Shown piece after piece: positions 36,516 to 48,214 of a stretch of DNA of 64,000 nucleotides (position 1 is its first letter; the number at the start of each line of letters is the position of its first letter). The stretch spans positions 930,001 through 994,000 of the forward strand of contig JARFXM010000006.1 of assembly GCA_029532625.1 (NCBI GenBank), read 5' to 3'. Source of the DNA: Lomentospora prolificans (taxonomy: Eukaryota > Ascomycota > Sordariomycetes > Microascales > Microascaceae). A program made the position numbers and the translations under genes. The notes under the pieces were generated by a model, which was not told where the DNA came from, made no database searches, and saw only the letters and a list, made by a program, of their open reading frames with translations.

Positions 36516-37472
36516 TTAAACCATCCTTTCGGTTTCTTCAAGTAGTTTATCAATCGTAAACCTCGAATCACCCTTGGCAAACCAGTCCAAGAGTTGTTTT
36601 CTCTCCACGCGAGGCCGACCGGCTTCCTCCCAAGCGCCGTAGAACTTCTGCAGACAGAGCACCAGGAACCTTGCATCCTCCACCTTGGCGCCCCTATTCT
36701 CGACAACCTGGCCCTGCATGAGTACCAAGCCGCGCTCGTCGAGGAGATCCTTGTGGTGGGTAATCGTGGTGTGAGGCTGCGCGAACTCGCCGCGAGCCTT
36801 GTACTCGGCAAGCTGGGTGAAGAGAACGGTGCTGGTCTTGGACTCGGCGTCAAAGGTCCACTCGAGGAAGTGAATCTCCGCACCCTGTTCGGGATGCGGG
36901 ACTGGTAGAACGAACTGGGGCGCCGAGCGCGCCGCCGCTTCCATGGCCGCGTATGTCGCACCGGAAATTGCTGCGCAGAGGGTTTGGGGATCGTGGGCGT
37001 GGCGGAGGCGCCAGATGGCCGTGAGCTCCTTGTCGGGGAGAGTGCGGGCCTTTTCGAGGTCGAGGATAGAGGATAGGGGCTTAACGGTGGGAGCGGCTTT
37101 CGATGCCGACCTCGAGGCGCTGCTGGTGGGTGTGGATGCGGATGGCGTTGTCGAGGGCGAGGATGGGCTCGAGGGGTCCGAGGGGGGAGGCGTGAGAGGA
37201 TCGGTGACGGCGTCCTTTTGGCGGACATCGGCTATCTTTCCGGAATATGCTGTCTTGAGCTCCTCGAGGCTGTTATAACCCTGCTCCTTTGCTTTTTGGT
37301 CGAGCTTCTCGCGATACCTCTCGACGACGGCTCGTGGGGGCTCTGCTGTCGCGAGGAATCGTACATCGTGGACTTGAGCCCACCGACGCTGGGCGGGTGC
37401 TCGTAGGTGCCTGGTTGAGAGAGCGAATAAACGCCTCGCTGGACGGATGAGATGGCTAGCCATTGTCCTCAT
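36516..37472 (-). CDS. ATP11: Mitochondrial F1-ATP synthase assembly chaperone Atp11
   Basis: An intronless gene of 318 residues. Atp11 binds free F1 beta subunits in the mitochondrial matrix and prevents their aggregation during F1 assembly. The conserved C-terminal domain is clear: HFLEWTFD, TVLFTQLAEYK, PHTTITHHKDL and GLVLMQGQV at about residues 198-255. The N terminus is Arg/Ser/Ala-rich without acidic residues (MASHLIRPARRLFALSTRH), as expected for a mitochondrial presequence. A Pro/Ser-rich linker separates it from the domain. The open frame extends 96 nt further upstream but has no ATG there, so the first ATG (MRTMASHL, 37472) is chosen; the ATG three codons later is equally possible. 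It is divergent from SLD3, with 453 bp between start codons. Confidence 0.93.
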   Translation of the reverse strand: MRTMASHLIRPARRLFALSTRHLRAPAQRRWAQVHDVRFLATAEPPRAVVERYREKLDQKAKEQGYNSLEELKTAYSGKIADVRQKDAVTDPLTPPPSDPSSPSSPSTTPSASTPTSSASRSASKAAPTVKPLSSILDLEKARTLPDKELTAIWRLRHAHDPQTLCAAISGATYAAMEAAARSAPQFVLPVPHPEQGAEIHFLEWTFDAESKTSTVLFTQLAEYKARGEFAQPHTTITHHKDLLDERGLVLMQGQVVENRGAKVEDARFLVLCLQKFYGAWEEAGRPRVERKQLLDWFAKGDSRFTIDKLLEETERMV

Positions 37473-37925
37473 AGATATCACTCGCGGGTGTTGCTCTCTC
37501 GCAAAGATAAAGCGATCCTTTGGTCCAGTCTTTTTTCTCTCAATTTGTGATCGCTGGTGGCAGGCCACTTCTAAATTGATTCTAGATGCTTAATCAGCGG
37601 CGGCTGGTGCGTGGGTCGCTGGGCGGCCAATGCAGCGACCAGGTTTTCCAATTGATACCAGTGCTGGCTGATATCACCGTAGTGGGGTCGGTGCTCTAAA
37701 CGCGCCACGGCTTAGGCGTGTCCCGTCACGTCAAAAGTAATTGATTACACGCCCCCCGACATTTGCCAGGATCACATCCTGGTCGAGAGAGGCTATTGTT
37801 ATTTCCATTGATGTCCCCCCTCATGCTCGGAAGAAACTCTGAAAATCTAGATTCTTGACTACGCCTCCGATATCTCCAACACCCCGATCAGTCCGCATGG
37901 ACACGACCTCCCATATGCATCCGTA
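37473..37925. promoter_or_regulatory. Bidirectional promoter region ATP11/SLD3
   Basis: The 453 bp between the two divergent start codons must serve both genes. It contains AAACGCGCC at 37698-37706, which fits an MCB/E2F-like cell-cycle element about 220 bp from the SLD3 start, and a GTCACGTCA motif at about 37724-37732, which resembles a CRE/bZIP half-site. Both are short matches found by eye. Confidence 0.5.
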
Positions 37926-40900
37926 ATGCGTTCGTCCAAATCCTCCCCTTCGTCAGACGCGTCGCGTCCGCAGTCGGGAATCTTAACGCCAACCTCCGCC
38001 ACCTCTCTAAACCATGACACCAACCGTGATATCACGAGCTCTCGCAAGAGGAAACGGGATTCGAGTGCCATGCAGGACCTTCTCAAGCCAACAATAGTCC
38101 TAAAAGTTTGTTCCGTGGCCCCGGGCTCCCATCTCTCTCCTTGTTGCGTGCTGACTAGGAACAGCCCCATCCTCCTAAGCTCCTCGCCAAGCCAGTCGTC
38201 CTTCAGCCTCTAATGGTCGTTCCCCGCGGAGATTTACCTCTTTCTTACCTAGACTTGACTTTCCCAAGCGGTGACCTTACCCCGAGTCGGTTTTACGAAT
38301 CTCATGTCCGAATTCTTGATCTCGAGAACCGTCGCGGCGGCGGCCCCCATCTCCTCATCGCGCGATTAGACTCTAACGGTTCGCTTTATGTGATTGAAGG
38401 GTTTGAGAAGAGCCTATATACTGCGTGTAAGCTAGGTCCATGGGTTGAGTTAAGCCAGCTAAGCTCAAAGGCGACACTCGCCTGCCAGCAGGTACTTGAT
38501 CTAGCAGGGACCCAAGGGGAGACTCCAGCACAAGCTGTAGCACTTACAACGCCCAGCCTGCACATAGCATACAAGGAAAAGCGAATGGCTATCGAGGCCC
38601 TCCAGTCCGTCGTGCGAAGGAAATCGCGTACGCAGTCTATTTCTACGTTACCCTCCCTGGGCGAGGGCATGATAACACCGCCTACGGCCTCAACCGAGAC
38701 AGGCCGGCCAGGTCCTGACGAGATACCCGACGCGCAAAACACAAAGTCCGGACAAGAAGTCCCAGTCCCCACCTCCTCGCAGCCGCTCCTATTATCCCCC
38801 GCGCCCCCGTGTTCTTTACCTCCTCCACCTTCCGGCGAGGAGCTCCTCGAAAAGATCCGAACGCAGTACTTTGAAGCCCTTTACCGGTCCAAGGTGGGTT
38901 GTGAGATTCTTTTCTTTGCGGGGAGTGGATGAACTGACGACTCTATAGGGATCCTTGGCTTACTTCCCCAAAGGCCCCCTTTCCCGCGCCCGAGCTGCGT
39001 TCCACCTTGAGAGTGACATTAACCTCAACATGGGTGACTTGGTGGAGTTTTTGAAGGGTCTTGTCCTTCCCTTACGTCATATGAATAAGAAATATCAAGA
39101 GACGATCCCTACCATCATCAAGGAAATGAAGATGCGAGTCGAATCCTCCGGAGATGAACGACCGAGAAAACGAAAATCGAAGAAGATGAAGCTGGGAAGA
39201 AATGGGCTATATCCCGGAGAGGAGGAGAGCGTAAGGGCGTGGTGGATATCAAACAAGCCTGACCTGACCGAGGGTGAAGCGACTGTGTCAGAATCCCAAA
39301 TGAAGTCTTACATTGCTCTACTACGAACACGAGAGACCCAGCTGCAGCTTATCCTCATTCTCGAAACTCTTGCTCTCGAGCCTCTCGTCGCTACTGTCGA
39401 CGCGATCGACACCCAACTGCCTGGCGTCCAGCCATCTATCGAAACAGAGGAACCCAAGAAGAAGAAGAAGACGAAGGGCAAGGGACAAGACCTCACGGAC
39501 CTAGCCGATATGCATGCGGACTTGCTATGTATCTGGCAGTCAACTGCCTCGGATGAGATGCGATTGCTGCAGGATGCACAGCTTCCGGACCAACTAAAGG
39601 AGGGACAAAAGGTGCAGAAGGCATCATCGGAGCCGCTGAAGGACTTTTGCATCGATATTATCATGCCATTGTGAGCATTTACCTGATTACCCGTTCTGTA
39701 CCCGGCCACTAATAGATATCAGCTTCTCGGCGCGACTCCCGGAGCTTTGTGACTCGCTCAACCGGAAGCTTGGTGGGCCCGTTATCCTCGCTTCTCCTCC
39801 GAAGCCTTCCAAGCCCTCTAAACCTAAGACCGTTGCCGCTAAGCAGCCGAAGCCTGGTGCCGTTGCTAAACGACCGTTATTGGCAAAAGACGCGAGGTCA
39901 CTCCAGCGCGCCTTCTCCAACGACCAACTCCAACGTGACCGGCGAAGCATGTCGAGAGGTCCTAGCAAAGCCGTCGCGGCTCTGCTTTCAGCTACCGAAA
40001 CTGCCATTTCTGGCCTGAAGAGGGAGAACAACGAGACTCCCTCGTTGATGAGCATTCCCAGGATGAAATCAGACTGCGGCCTTCTCAAATCTGCCCGAGT
40101 AGGGTCCCTATCGCGAAGCAATAGTATTTCAGGCGACGATCCCAAGGTGAAGAAGAAGGCCATGGTCGAAGCCGAACTTCAGGACGCTATTGCTCTACTG
40201 AGGAAACCTAATAGGCAGCTTGCGAGTGTCTCGATGGCCGACGCTGCGGAGAAGAGGGTGTCGGGAAGTCTATCTCAGACAAGGAGTGAGTTTTGCTGAA
40301 TTCATTGTAACTCAATGGAGAACTTTATACTAACGTTCCACCTGTAGAATCGAGGAGGCCGGTACGTCACACACCAAGTGAAGAGGTCAAGATCAAGGCC
40401 ACGCCTCTCCACAACCGATACCGCGACACTATGGCTGGCCAGTCACAGCCGGCGCCTGTGGCATGGCCTCTTCCACGCCTCGTATCAAACGATCCCCCGC
40501 CATCCTCTGGAGGATCAGTTATTCCTGCAACCGCGCCACGGAAAGGTTTCAGGGATGCCTTGCAGAACAGCGTTTCCCCGGCCTTCGACGTGATCGGTTC
40601 GACGCCTGCACGAAAACCCATGGTGGATATGATTGATGCAACGCCGGCCGCCCAAACCAGTGCTATCGCGTCGACCCCCGTACGTCAGACTGCGAGGCCG
40701 GCCATGCAGCCTGCAGAAGAGCAGAGCATTCTCCAATCCTCCCCCTTGATGCCAAGGCGGGCAGCGCCCAGCCAGTATCTCGCCGTTCCCAAGAGCGGGG
40801 CGTCACGTCCTGCCGATCTGAGCGGTGTCAGAAGCCTAAAGGATATTTTTAGGACGCCTGTGAAACCGAAGGTAGCCATTGCACCGGCTGTGGAAGTCAA

Positions 40901-40988
40901 GGAGGTAGAAAAGGAGCCTGCTGTTGCTGACAAGAAGGTTTCTGTTTATGAGAGATTAGGGTGGGATAACGAATTCGATGACTTATGA
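37926..40988 (+). CDS. SLD3: DNA replication initiation factor Sld3
   Basis: Five exons: 37926-38105, 38165-38893, 38949-39670, 39723-40285 and 40348-40988, encoding 944 residues. Sld3 brings Cdc45 to loaded MCM helicase, and in yeast it is a key CDK target for origin firing. The central domain (GDLPLSYLDL to about FCIDIIMPFF) fits the fungal Sld3 family, with a long helical segment including LIARLDSNGSLYVIEGFEKS and MGDLVEFLKGLVLPLRHM. The C-terminal half is disordered and basic, rich in Ser/Thr-Pro sites, and ends with SVYERLGWDNEFDDL, a terminal motif I associate with filamentous fungal Sld3. Introns are 52-62 bp with CTAAC/CTAAT branch sites. The first intron uses a GTTTGT donor and joins VLK to PHPPKLLAKP in frame. 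The 3' end converges on TRS65. Confidence 0.88.
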
Positions 40989-41323
40989 GGCATTTTCACC
41001 ACTTTGATCTGGAGTGTTTACTGTTTGTTTCTCGGCGAGGGCCAGGAGCTGGATGGTTTCTGCTCTGGAAGGATTATATCTAGGCGTTCCAGGCATGGCA
41101 TTGTTTTACGTTGAAGTGTAGTTGAAGTGTTTCTCTGGCGTTTTAGCATTATAGCGGCGTTTTTAAGACGGGTTTACAGGCTAATGAAGTATACTTTATA
41201 TGGCTCGCACTGGAGCTAGAAGCAAGAGAAGTAGCCTCTCTCATAGACTTGAGCGAAAGGTCATCTATTAGATCTTGTTCCTTCAATTATAGACATAAAT
41301 TCATAAACCATAGCTCCGACAGT
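40989..41323. other. Short convergent spacer SLD3/TRS65
   Basis: The 335 bp between the stop codons of two convergent genes holds both 3' UTRs. No other feature was seen. Confidence 0.6.
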
Positions 41324-43221
41324 CTACGGTCTTGCTTCGACAATAATAACGGGCAGTTCCCGAACATCGACATGTTCCTGCGACCCCAGATCTACAACCC
41401 GCACCGCCTCGACGCCGAGCACGCCCTCGCGCAGGGCCATGAACTTGAGCTCGGCCACATGGCAGGTGCCCGGCGCCAGGGGCCCAACCCTGACGTCGGA
41501 GCTGAGGCAGACGACGTCTGCTGAATCTACCATGGAGTTCTTGTGCATCGCGTGGACGATGTTGTCGTCCAAGACGGCGTCAGCGATTTGCTCGGCATCA
41601 GGGCCAGGACGTGACGGGGCGATATGTCCGGGGTCCGCGACTGAGATGCGAGCCTGACTCGGGTGGCTTATGGAAGGAGGGCGCGTCACACGGTGGTGGT
41701 CTCTCCGGCGTTTGGGGAGGGCGAGGATGGCGAGCTTGCGAGGGGGTGCGGTGTTCTTGTCGGAGGAGCGGTTGACGATGTAGATGGTCCAAGAGAAGGC
41801 GTCGCCGGGGTAGATAGGGCCGTCGGGGGCGCTGAAGGTGATGGTGATGCCGAGGTCGGGGATGGTGGCCTCCGTGCGGGTGGTCGCGGCTTCGAGGGTT
41901 GGGAGGGCATCCGGGCGACTGACGGAGGGTGCCGTGAAGGAGGATTCGCCGCCGCTGATGGAGAGCTGGGAGGGGCGGTGGGAACGTTGGATGGGTTGCA
42001 TGGCGGGGCCGAAGCCGGGGTTCACGGGGACTGTGAAATCGAGAGGGGTGACCCACGAAAGGCTCAGCTTCGGGGTGCATTTGGGGGCAAGCTTTGCGGT
42101 GGCCTTGATTGTGATGTCGAGATCGCGGATGGGATTCTTGATGATGTCGTCGAGGTCGGACGGGAGGAGGGAGTAGAGAAAAGTGACGTGGTCGTGAGCG
42201 ACGCATGCCATTGGGAGGAGCTGCGCATCGGGCCGGGCGTTGAGGTCTTCGACCGTGCCTCCTTTGAGCTGGGGGGCGATACTATCGATGCTGATCTCAC
42301 ACGGCGTGCTGCCACTAAAGTCGACCTCGAGGACGGCGATTAGTGTGGAATTTGGAGGCTGAATGGTAGGCCTTGCTATCCTCACGCGGGCGTGAACGGC
42401 AGGCGTGATGTCCAACTTGAGCTCTTTGAGAGCCTTGATGGATCTAGTGAGTTCCTTGGGATCCGTGAGGGGTGCTACACGCGAGACACGGAGGGCCGAG
42501 AGCCGCGGCTTGACGCCCCGAAGCGCCGGATCGTTACCAAAGGCCTCAAGGAGGTTTAAGCCCAAAGGTACACCGCTTTGCAAGTAGCCGGCCTCCACCG
42601 CGGATTCGGCCTTGCCCGCGGGTTGGAGTCCGGCGGACGCATGGAACACGGCAAAGGGGCGCCGTAGACGTAACCTGGGGCGCGCGAGGAAGACGGACAT
42701 CTTCCAGATGGCGTACACGTGCTGCTCATGTTGGTCTTCATCGCTGTCCTCGCTGCTAGCGTCCGACTCATCGACAATGATGAACGGGTCGTCCATGTCC
42801 TGCAAGGTGCCGGTGAAGATGACATCTTGGCCTGGCGGACTGGGGCTCTCGTGGTCCGTGGCGCCAGTGTTGACGATGTGAGTCTCTAATGATATGACCA
42901 GCCTCGTGAGATGAGAGCGCAACGTCTTCTCATCAGTCCACGGAGTCCTTAATACCAAGAGCACTTCGACAGTTTCGTCTAGCCTCTAAAGTCAGCTTCA
43001 TCCTTCGCACAAAAAACGTAGGGGGAAGGAGGCATACCGAAGAAGAGCGATTTGCGCCGCGGTACAGAGTCGAGGAGCGGTGCCGAAGCGTCAACATCCC
43101 TGAAGGCTTCTTCGAGGTTGAGATCTGTTTCAAACGGGATCATGTATGAGAGATGCGATTGCTCGACAAAGCGAGTGTCTGAATCCCCGGCTAAGGGGAG
43201 GTTATTTTCAGGTACCGCCAT
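41324..43221 (-). CDS. TRS65: TRAPPII complex subunit Trs65
   Basis: Two exons on the minus strand, 43221-43038 and 42978-41324, encode 612 residues. Trs65 is a fungal-specific TRAPPII subunit that helps the complex act as a Rab exchange factor at the late Golgi. The N terminus (FVEQSHLSYMIPFETDLNLEE) and the spliced junction (SLFFDETVEVLLVLRTPW) fit the family. The C-terminal beta-rich part (YPGDAFSWTIYIVNRS, and PGTCHVAELKFMALREGVLG near the end) is its conserved core. The intron is 59 bp, with GTATGC donor and CTGAC branch. The frame stays open upstream to 43401 but without an ATG, so 43221 is the first possible start. It is divergent from PRP40, with a 623-bp shared promoter. A long plus-strand ORF inside this gene is a shadow. 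Confidence 0.87.
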
Positions 43222-43844
43222 TGAGGCGGCCTGGAGCTCAGCGTAGCTTGGGTTGGTGGTGAGCCACGACCAGGGTTCACAGGTACGATTCCAGCTTGTT
43301 CGCAATGAGTAAAATTCCGCAGAGATATAGGGGTGAACAGAGTTACGTATGTGGATGTTGTCAATTGCGAATCTGGACGAAGCTGTCGCACGTCGCGCCA
43401 ACTCGGGGATAATCGCGGAGCACCAGCGGCCTCAATCAATGCCAGCATCAACGATCAAATGTGAAGTATGCTGGAGCAAAGGCGCTGGAAGCGCACTATG
43501 CGGCGGGTCAACTTTACAATGTAGGCGCTGAAAACCTACCTACCTTGCAGTGTCAATCAGCGCCAGCGGACGACCGTTTTAGTGCGCGCTGGCCACAACT
43601 CAATGTGTCGAAGGCTCGAACCAGCGCCAAACACGTATAGTGGTTGAACCTCGGCTAAATGAACCTGGACCCTGCATTTATTTTTCTGGCTCAGAGAACA
43701 TTTGCGCTCGCACCCAACGCTGGCGATCACGTTTACCTTTTCCCTTCATCGCCCTGTCGACTCTGCAAAGCATCCGAACCATCGCCTGCCTGTATTTCTC
43801 CCTCCTTTTGTCGGATTTCCTAAGGCACTCGCGCTATCTCGGCG
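43222..43844. promoter_or_regulatory. Bidirectional promoter region TRS65/PRP40
   Basis: The 623 bp between divergent starts is CT-rich on the plus strand at about 43733-43830, just before the PRP40 ATG, as is common for fungal core promoters or leaders. No specific factor site is claimed. Confidence 0.5.
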
Positions 43845-46581
43845 ATGAATGGCATCCCTCCCCCGTACGGCCAGCCGCCCCCGGCTTGGCAAACGCACCA
43901 CACTCCCGACGGCAGACTCTATTTCTACAACACCATCACGAAGGTGACGCAATGGACGAAGCCGGAGGAGCTCATGACCCCTGCGGAGGTAAGATGCCCT
44001 GATAGGTATGGTTTTCGATGACTATGCAGCTAATACATTCACCAGCGCGCCCTTGCCAACCAACCATGGAAGGAATATACTGCTGAGGGTGGCCGCAAGT
44101 ACTGGTACAACACAGAGACGAAGCAGAGTTCGTGGGAAATGCCAGATGTCTACAGGCAGGCTCTCGGTATCAGCAACGAATCCACTCCTACGTATGTATC
44201 ACCACGCCCCTCTACCCTGTCACCTTTCTAACCAAATAAACAGACCAGGGACCCCCCACGGTGGACCGACTGGCCTGGACCAACAGCGCGATTACCGAGA
44301 CAATTACAGGGAGTCGCGCCAGCTGTCGCATGGCCATGATTTGCAGTCGCAGGCCTTTTTCGTCCCCGCTAGCAACGACCCCGAGTATGCGACCGCCGAG
44401 GAGGCAGAAGCCGCATTCATCAAGATGCTTCGACGATGCGGCGTTCAGCCCGATTGGACATGGGAGCAGACAGTTCGCACTACGGTCAAGGACCCTCAAC
44501 ACCGTGCCATCAAAGATCCAAGAGAAAGGAAAGCTGTGTTTGAGAAGTATTGTCAAGATATGATTTTGCAGGATAAGGAGCGTGCAAAGGAGAGACTAAC
44601 CAAGCTGCGCGCCGATTTTCAAACCATGCTCAAGCGCCATCCCGAGATCAAGCATTACACGCGGTGGAAGACGGCACGACCCATGATCGAGGGCGAAACC
44701 TTCTTCCGTTCCACCGATAATGAAAACGAGCGTCGTCAGCTTTTTCAAGAGTACATTCTTGGTCTGAAGCAAGAACACGTAGAGCGGCAGGCTGCGATGC
44801 GCAAGGACGCCATGTCCGGCTTGATCGATGTACTTTCGAAGCTCAACCTAGAGCCCTACACCAGATGGTCGGACGCCCAAGGCATCATTTCATCCACTCA
44901 ACCCTTCCAGAATGATGAGAAGTACAAGACCCTCAGCAGGTTTGATATCTTGACTGCGTTCCAAAATCACATGAAGGCCCTCGAACGCGCCTTCAATGAC
45001 TCCAAACAGGAACAGAAGAACAAGAAATATCGCCGGGAGCGTCAGAACCGCGACGCTTTTAACGCACTGCTCTCCGAACTTCGTCGCCAAGGCAAGATCA
45101 ACGCAGGCACCAAGTGGTGCCAGATCTACCCTCTTATCGAGAATGACGAACGCTACATTGCGATGGCCGGCCAATCCGGTTCCACTCCCCAAGAGCTGTT
45201 TTGGGACGTGGTCGAAGACGAGGAGCGTGGACTCCGAAGCACCAGGAACGAGGTCTTGGACGTGCTTGATGTAAGCCTTTGGACAGATTCCTTATCCATA
45301 TATATGCCCTTGCATATAATAGGCAGCTAACTTTGGGTGAACAGGACAAGCGCTTTGAAGTATCACAGAAGACTACGTTTGACGAGTTCCTTCCCGTTGT
45401 GAAGGATGACCGACGTACTGCTAACATTGACCATGATATTTTGCGTCTCATTTTTGAACGGGTAAGTTCAAATCCAGTTTCCCTACCAGCCTTGAGAATA
45501 CTAACAATGCGGGCGATTTAGATTCAGGAGAAATCCTTAAAGAGGTCGGATGACGATCGTCATGCCGAGCGCCACCAGAGGCGAGCGGCTGAGAACTTGC
45601 GATCGTATCTGAAGCACCTGGATCCTCCACTTACGATTCAGGACACGTATGATAAAGTCCGTTCCCGCCTCGCTCGCAGTGATGATTTCCAAACCATAAC
45701 GTCCGAAGATGCCCGACGTGCCGTCTTTGATAAGTTCATCCGGCGGCTACGAGAGAGGGAGGAAGATTCTGAACGAGATCGCCATAGACGCCGAGACCGT
45801 GGCTCGGTTGACCGAGATGTCTACCGAGAGAGGGATCGCTCCCGGGGTGACAGGTCTCATCGGGGAAGTGGCAGGGGATCCCGGCGAAGTCGAACTCCTG
45901 AGGCGGACGCTTACGAGGCCGACCGCCGCAAGGCCATCGCAGAGCGCGAGAGAAACCACCGCAAGGCCACCCTGGCTGAAAGCGTTCTGGCTTCCGAGCG
46001 CCGAGCTTCTCCTGGCCCGCGCCGCGATCGTGACCGAGAACGAGACAGGGACAGAGATCGAGATCGCGAGCGAGAGAGAGACCGCGATCGTGACCGAGAG
46101 CGAGACCGTGATCGCGAACGAGACAGGGACCGCGATCGCGAACGAGACAGAGATAGGGAACGTGACGGAGATCGGGATTACGACCGCCATGCCAGGCCTC
46201 GCCGCGATGATGACTCTTTCTATGATCGTGACCGCAAGAGCCGCGATGAGGAGCGTGAGAGGCTGTATCGACGACGGACTGAGCGGGGCGGCTCGTATGA
46301 CGAACTTCCCTATGGAGACGAGCGTCCAGCGGCCCGTCGCCGTCGTGCCGAGGATGATGAGGATCGACGAGATTCCAAGGTAAGGACCTTTATCCCATTC
46401 ATTTTTCAAAATCTCATCCACTAACACCATGTTATAGCGCTTGAGAAGAACAAAGTCCCCTCGTGAGCGTACCCCCCTACGTGAAAGCCATCCCGCCAAG
46501 GCGAACTCACCGGCCCAACCTTCCAAGGAAGACACGGGTGTTCATTCCGGCAGTGAAGAGGGAGAGATTGAAGAGGACTAG
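43845..46581 (+). CDS. PRP40: U1 snRNP splicing factor Prp40
   Basis: Six exons: 43845-43988, 44046-44191, 44244-45270, 45345-45461, 45522-46379 and 46438-46581, encoding 811 residues. Prp40 is a U1 snRNP protein that bridges the 5' splice site and branch-point proteins. Two WW domains lie at about residues 14-45 (AWQTHHTPDGRLYFYNT) and 54-85 (PWKEYTAEGGRKYWYNT). Several FF domains follow, including the FIKMLRRCGV, FQTMLKRHPEI, LIDVLSKLNL and FNALLSELRRQG repeats, and another around YLKHLDPPLTIQDTYDKV. The C terminus is an Arg/Asp/Glu-rich repeat (DRDRERD units), then a short acidic end. Introns are 52-74 bp with CTAAC or CTAAT branch sites, and all phases agree. The start ATG is followed directly by the proline-rich lead into WW1. 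Confidence 0.94.
46020..46200. repeat. Coding repeat of Arg/Asp/Glu codons in PRP40
   Basis: Degenerate GACCGNGAN-type repeats encode the alternating-charge RD/RE tail. They keep the antisense strand open, which explains the long minus-strand ORF there. Confidence 0.85.
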
Positions 46582-48214
46582 AGGACTGTGTTGCCTACGC
46601 TGCGGGCTCTCTCCGCTCGTCCAATTTTCAAGACTCAGTGCCTTGTATTCGTTGCGAAGGCTGAAATTGGCCCGGGCCCGCCGTGGTCTTTATACACCAT
46701 CTGCTCGTTCAGCATTGAGGGAGTAAGCGTGGTTTTTGTGTTTGTTTTTAGTCAGTTTGTTCCACTCCCTTTGGCGAACGAGGCTACCACAGGGTGCACA
46801 AGGACACTATATTCCACTTCCTTCGCAGGGCTTGTTCGCCCACCTTCTGCTCGCTACTCAGCAATTCGGCAAAAGTTCCGAGCCCTCTCCAAAAAGATGC
46901 CAGACGTTTAGGGACAAGGGACGGCGGAGACAAAGAAGTTGGGGTTCATTTCACTTTTGAGTACGTACCGCAAACTCATCTCTGTGGCGGATCAGATGAC
47001 TTCTACACCAGTAGCGCTACAGACACCAAAGCTCGGCGGCCCGTTCCTCCTTTTTAGTTCTCACAGCCCAAGGCACCCCTACGGTCTTAACGCAAGGGCC
47101 TAGGTCCCGAGTTGGCCTTTCTTTTCGTTTTCCTTTCTTCTTCCTTTTGAGAAGTCGAGCCAACTTGCGGCGTGGCGGTTCAGCACGCATCGGAAGTCGA
47201 GTACGTCTCCCCTTCCAGTTCCCTCGCTTTTGGTTTTCCTCCTATGTGCACTAGATACGATGGCGTAATATTTGGTGTCGCTTCGTACGTGACGACGCCC
47301 TGTGCTTCTTTGTCCTTACTTAGCTGCATCATATCTCTAGAAAACGAAGAAAAAAATAATAATAAAATAAAAAAACTGCATACAAAGGGACATGTGTATA
47401 CGGACGACAAACGCGTTATTGTGTGAGAAAGTAAAAGGGAAGTGTTATTTTCTAGTCTACTCCCGAGGGTTTCTGAATATGTGGTGAATCTCTCCTTTCC
47501 CATAAACAAAGTCCCCGAAAATCCGAGAGCGGGAAGGGGGAAGAGATTGGTGTGACGGCAGTCTTCCTTCTTTGATCCGTTGCCTTTCTTTACCGAGCCT
47601 CAACCAGGCTCGGTGCCCACGAGGGGAGTATAGTGGTCCAAAGAATAAAGAAGAGAAGAAGACAAAAAAAAAAAGGTGAACGAACAATCTGGTGGAAAAG
47701 AGTGTCTGAAGGGTCAGGGGAGAGGCTGGGGTACGAATAGTGTGCTCTCAATCTTGATCATGGCGGGGTTGGCTCTCAGCGAGCCACCCTCGACCAGGAG
47801 GCAAAATAGAGAAAAAGAGGAAGAATACTATCAGTAAAGGATCGGTGGAACATGCCGGTCTCTTAGCGCCAGCTCCAGACCGGAGGCTAGAGAAAAAGGC
47901 GACATGAGAAGCGCAGGAAACGTAAACGGTTTGGAACAAGTAAAAGGCAGGAAGATACAGAGCGAGACAAGAAAAGCAAAAAAAGGCAACAAACAGGACC
48001 ATCGTGGGCAAAGGGTATCAACAGGGGAAACGACTGCCGTCGCCAATGTTATCCATCCGTCTCATCATCATCGCCGCCAACGCCGTCGTCTACTCCACTT
48101 GCCTGAGAACCGCCATCGGCACGTTTATTATCCCCAGATGCTTTTTGAACGCCTAGAACGCCAATGTCCAATGCATAATGACCGGAAGGAAATGTGTCCT
48201 TTGCAATGCCCTTT
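46582..48214. other. Convergent intergenic region PRP40/RLI1
   Basis: The 1.6 kb between two stop codons should contain both 3' UTRs. It is T-rich in places (about 47116-47150) and A-rich near 47345-47370 and 47664-47676. ORFs here have no coding character. Confidence 0.55.

Noticed and set aside
41663..42343. 226-residue plus-strand ORF inside TRS65
   Set aside because: It is the antisense of a well-supported coding exon, and its Gly/Glu/Val-rich composition is the mirror of the codon use there.
45747..46535. 262-residue minus-strand ORF inside PRP40
   Set aside because: Antisense of the RD/RE repeat, which keeps the reverse strand free of stops. The translation is a repetitive Val/Ile/Ser/Ala pattern.
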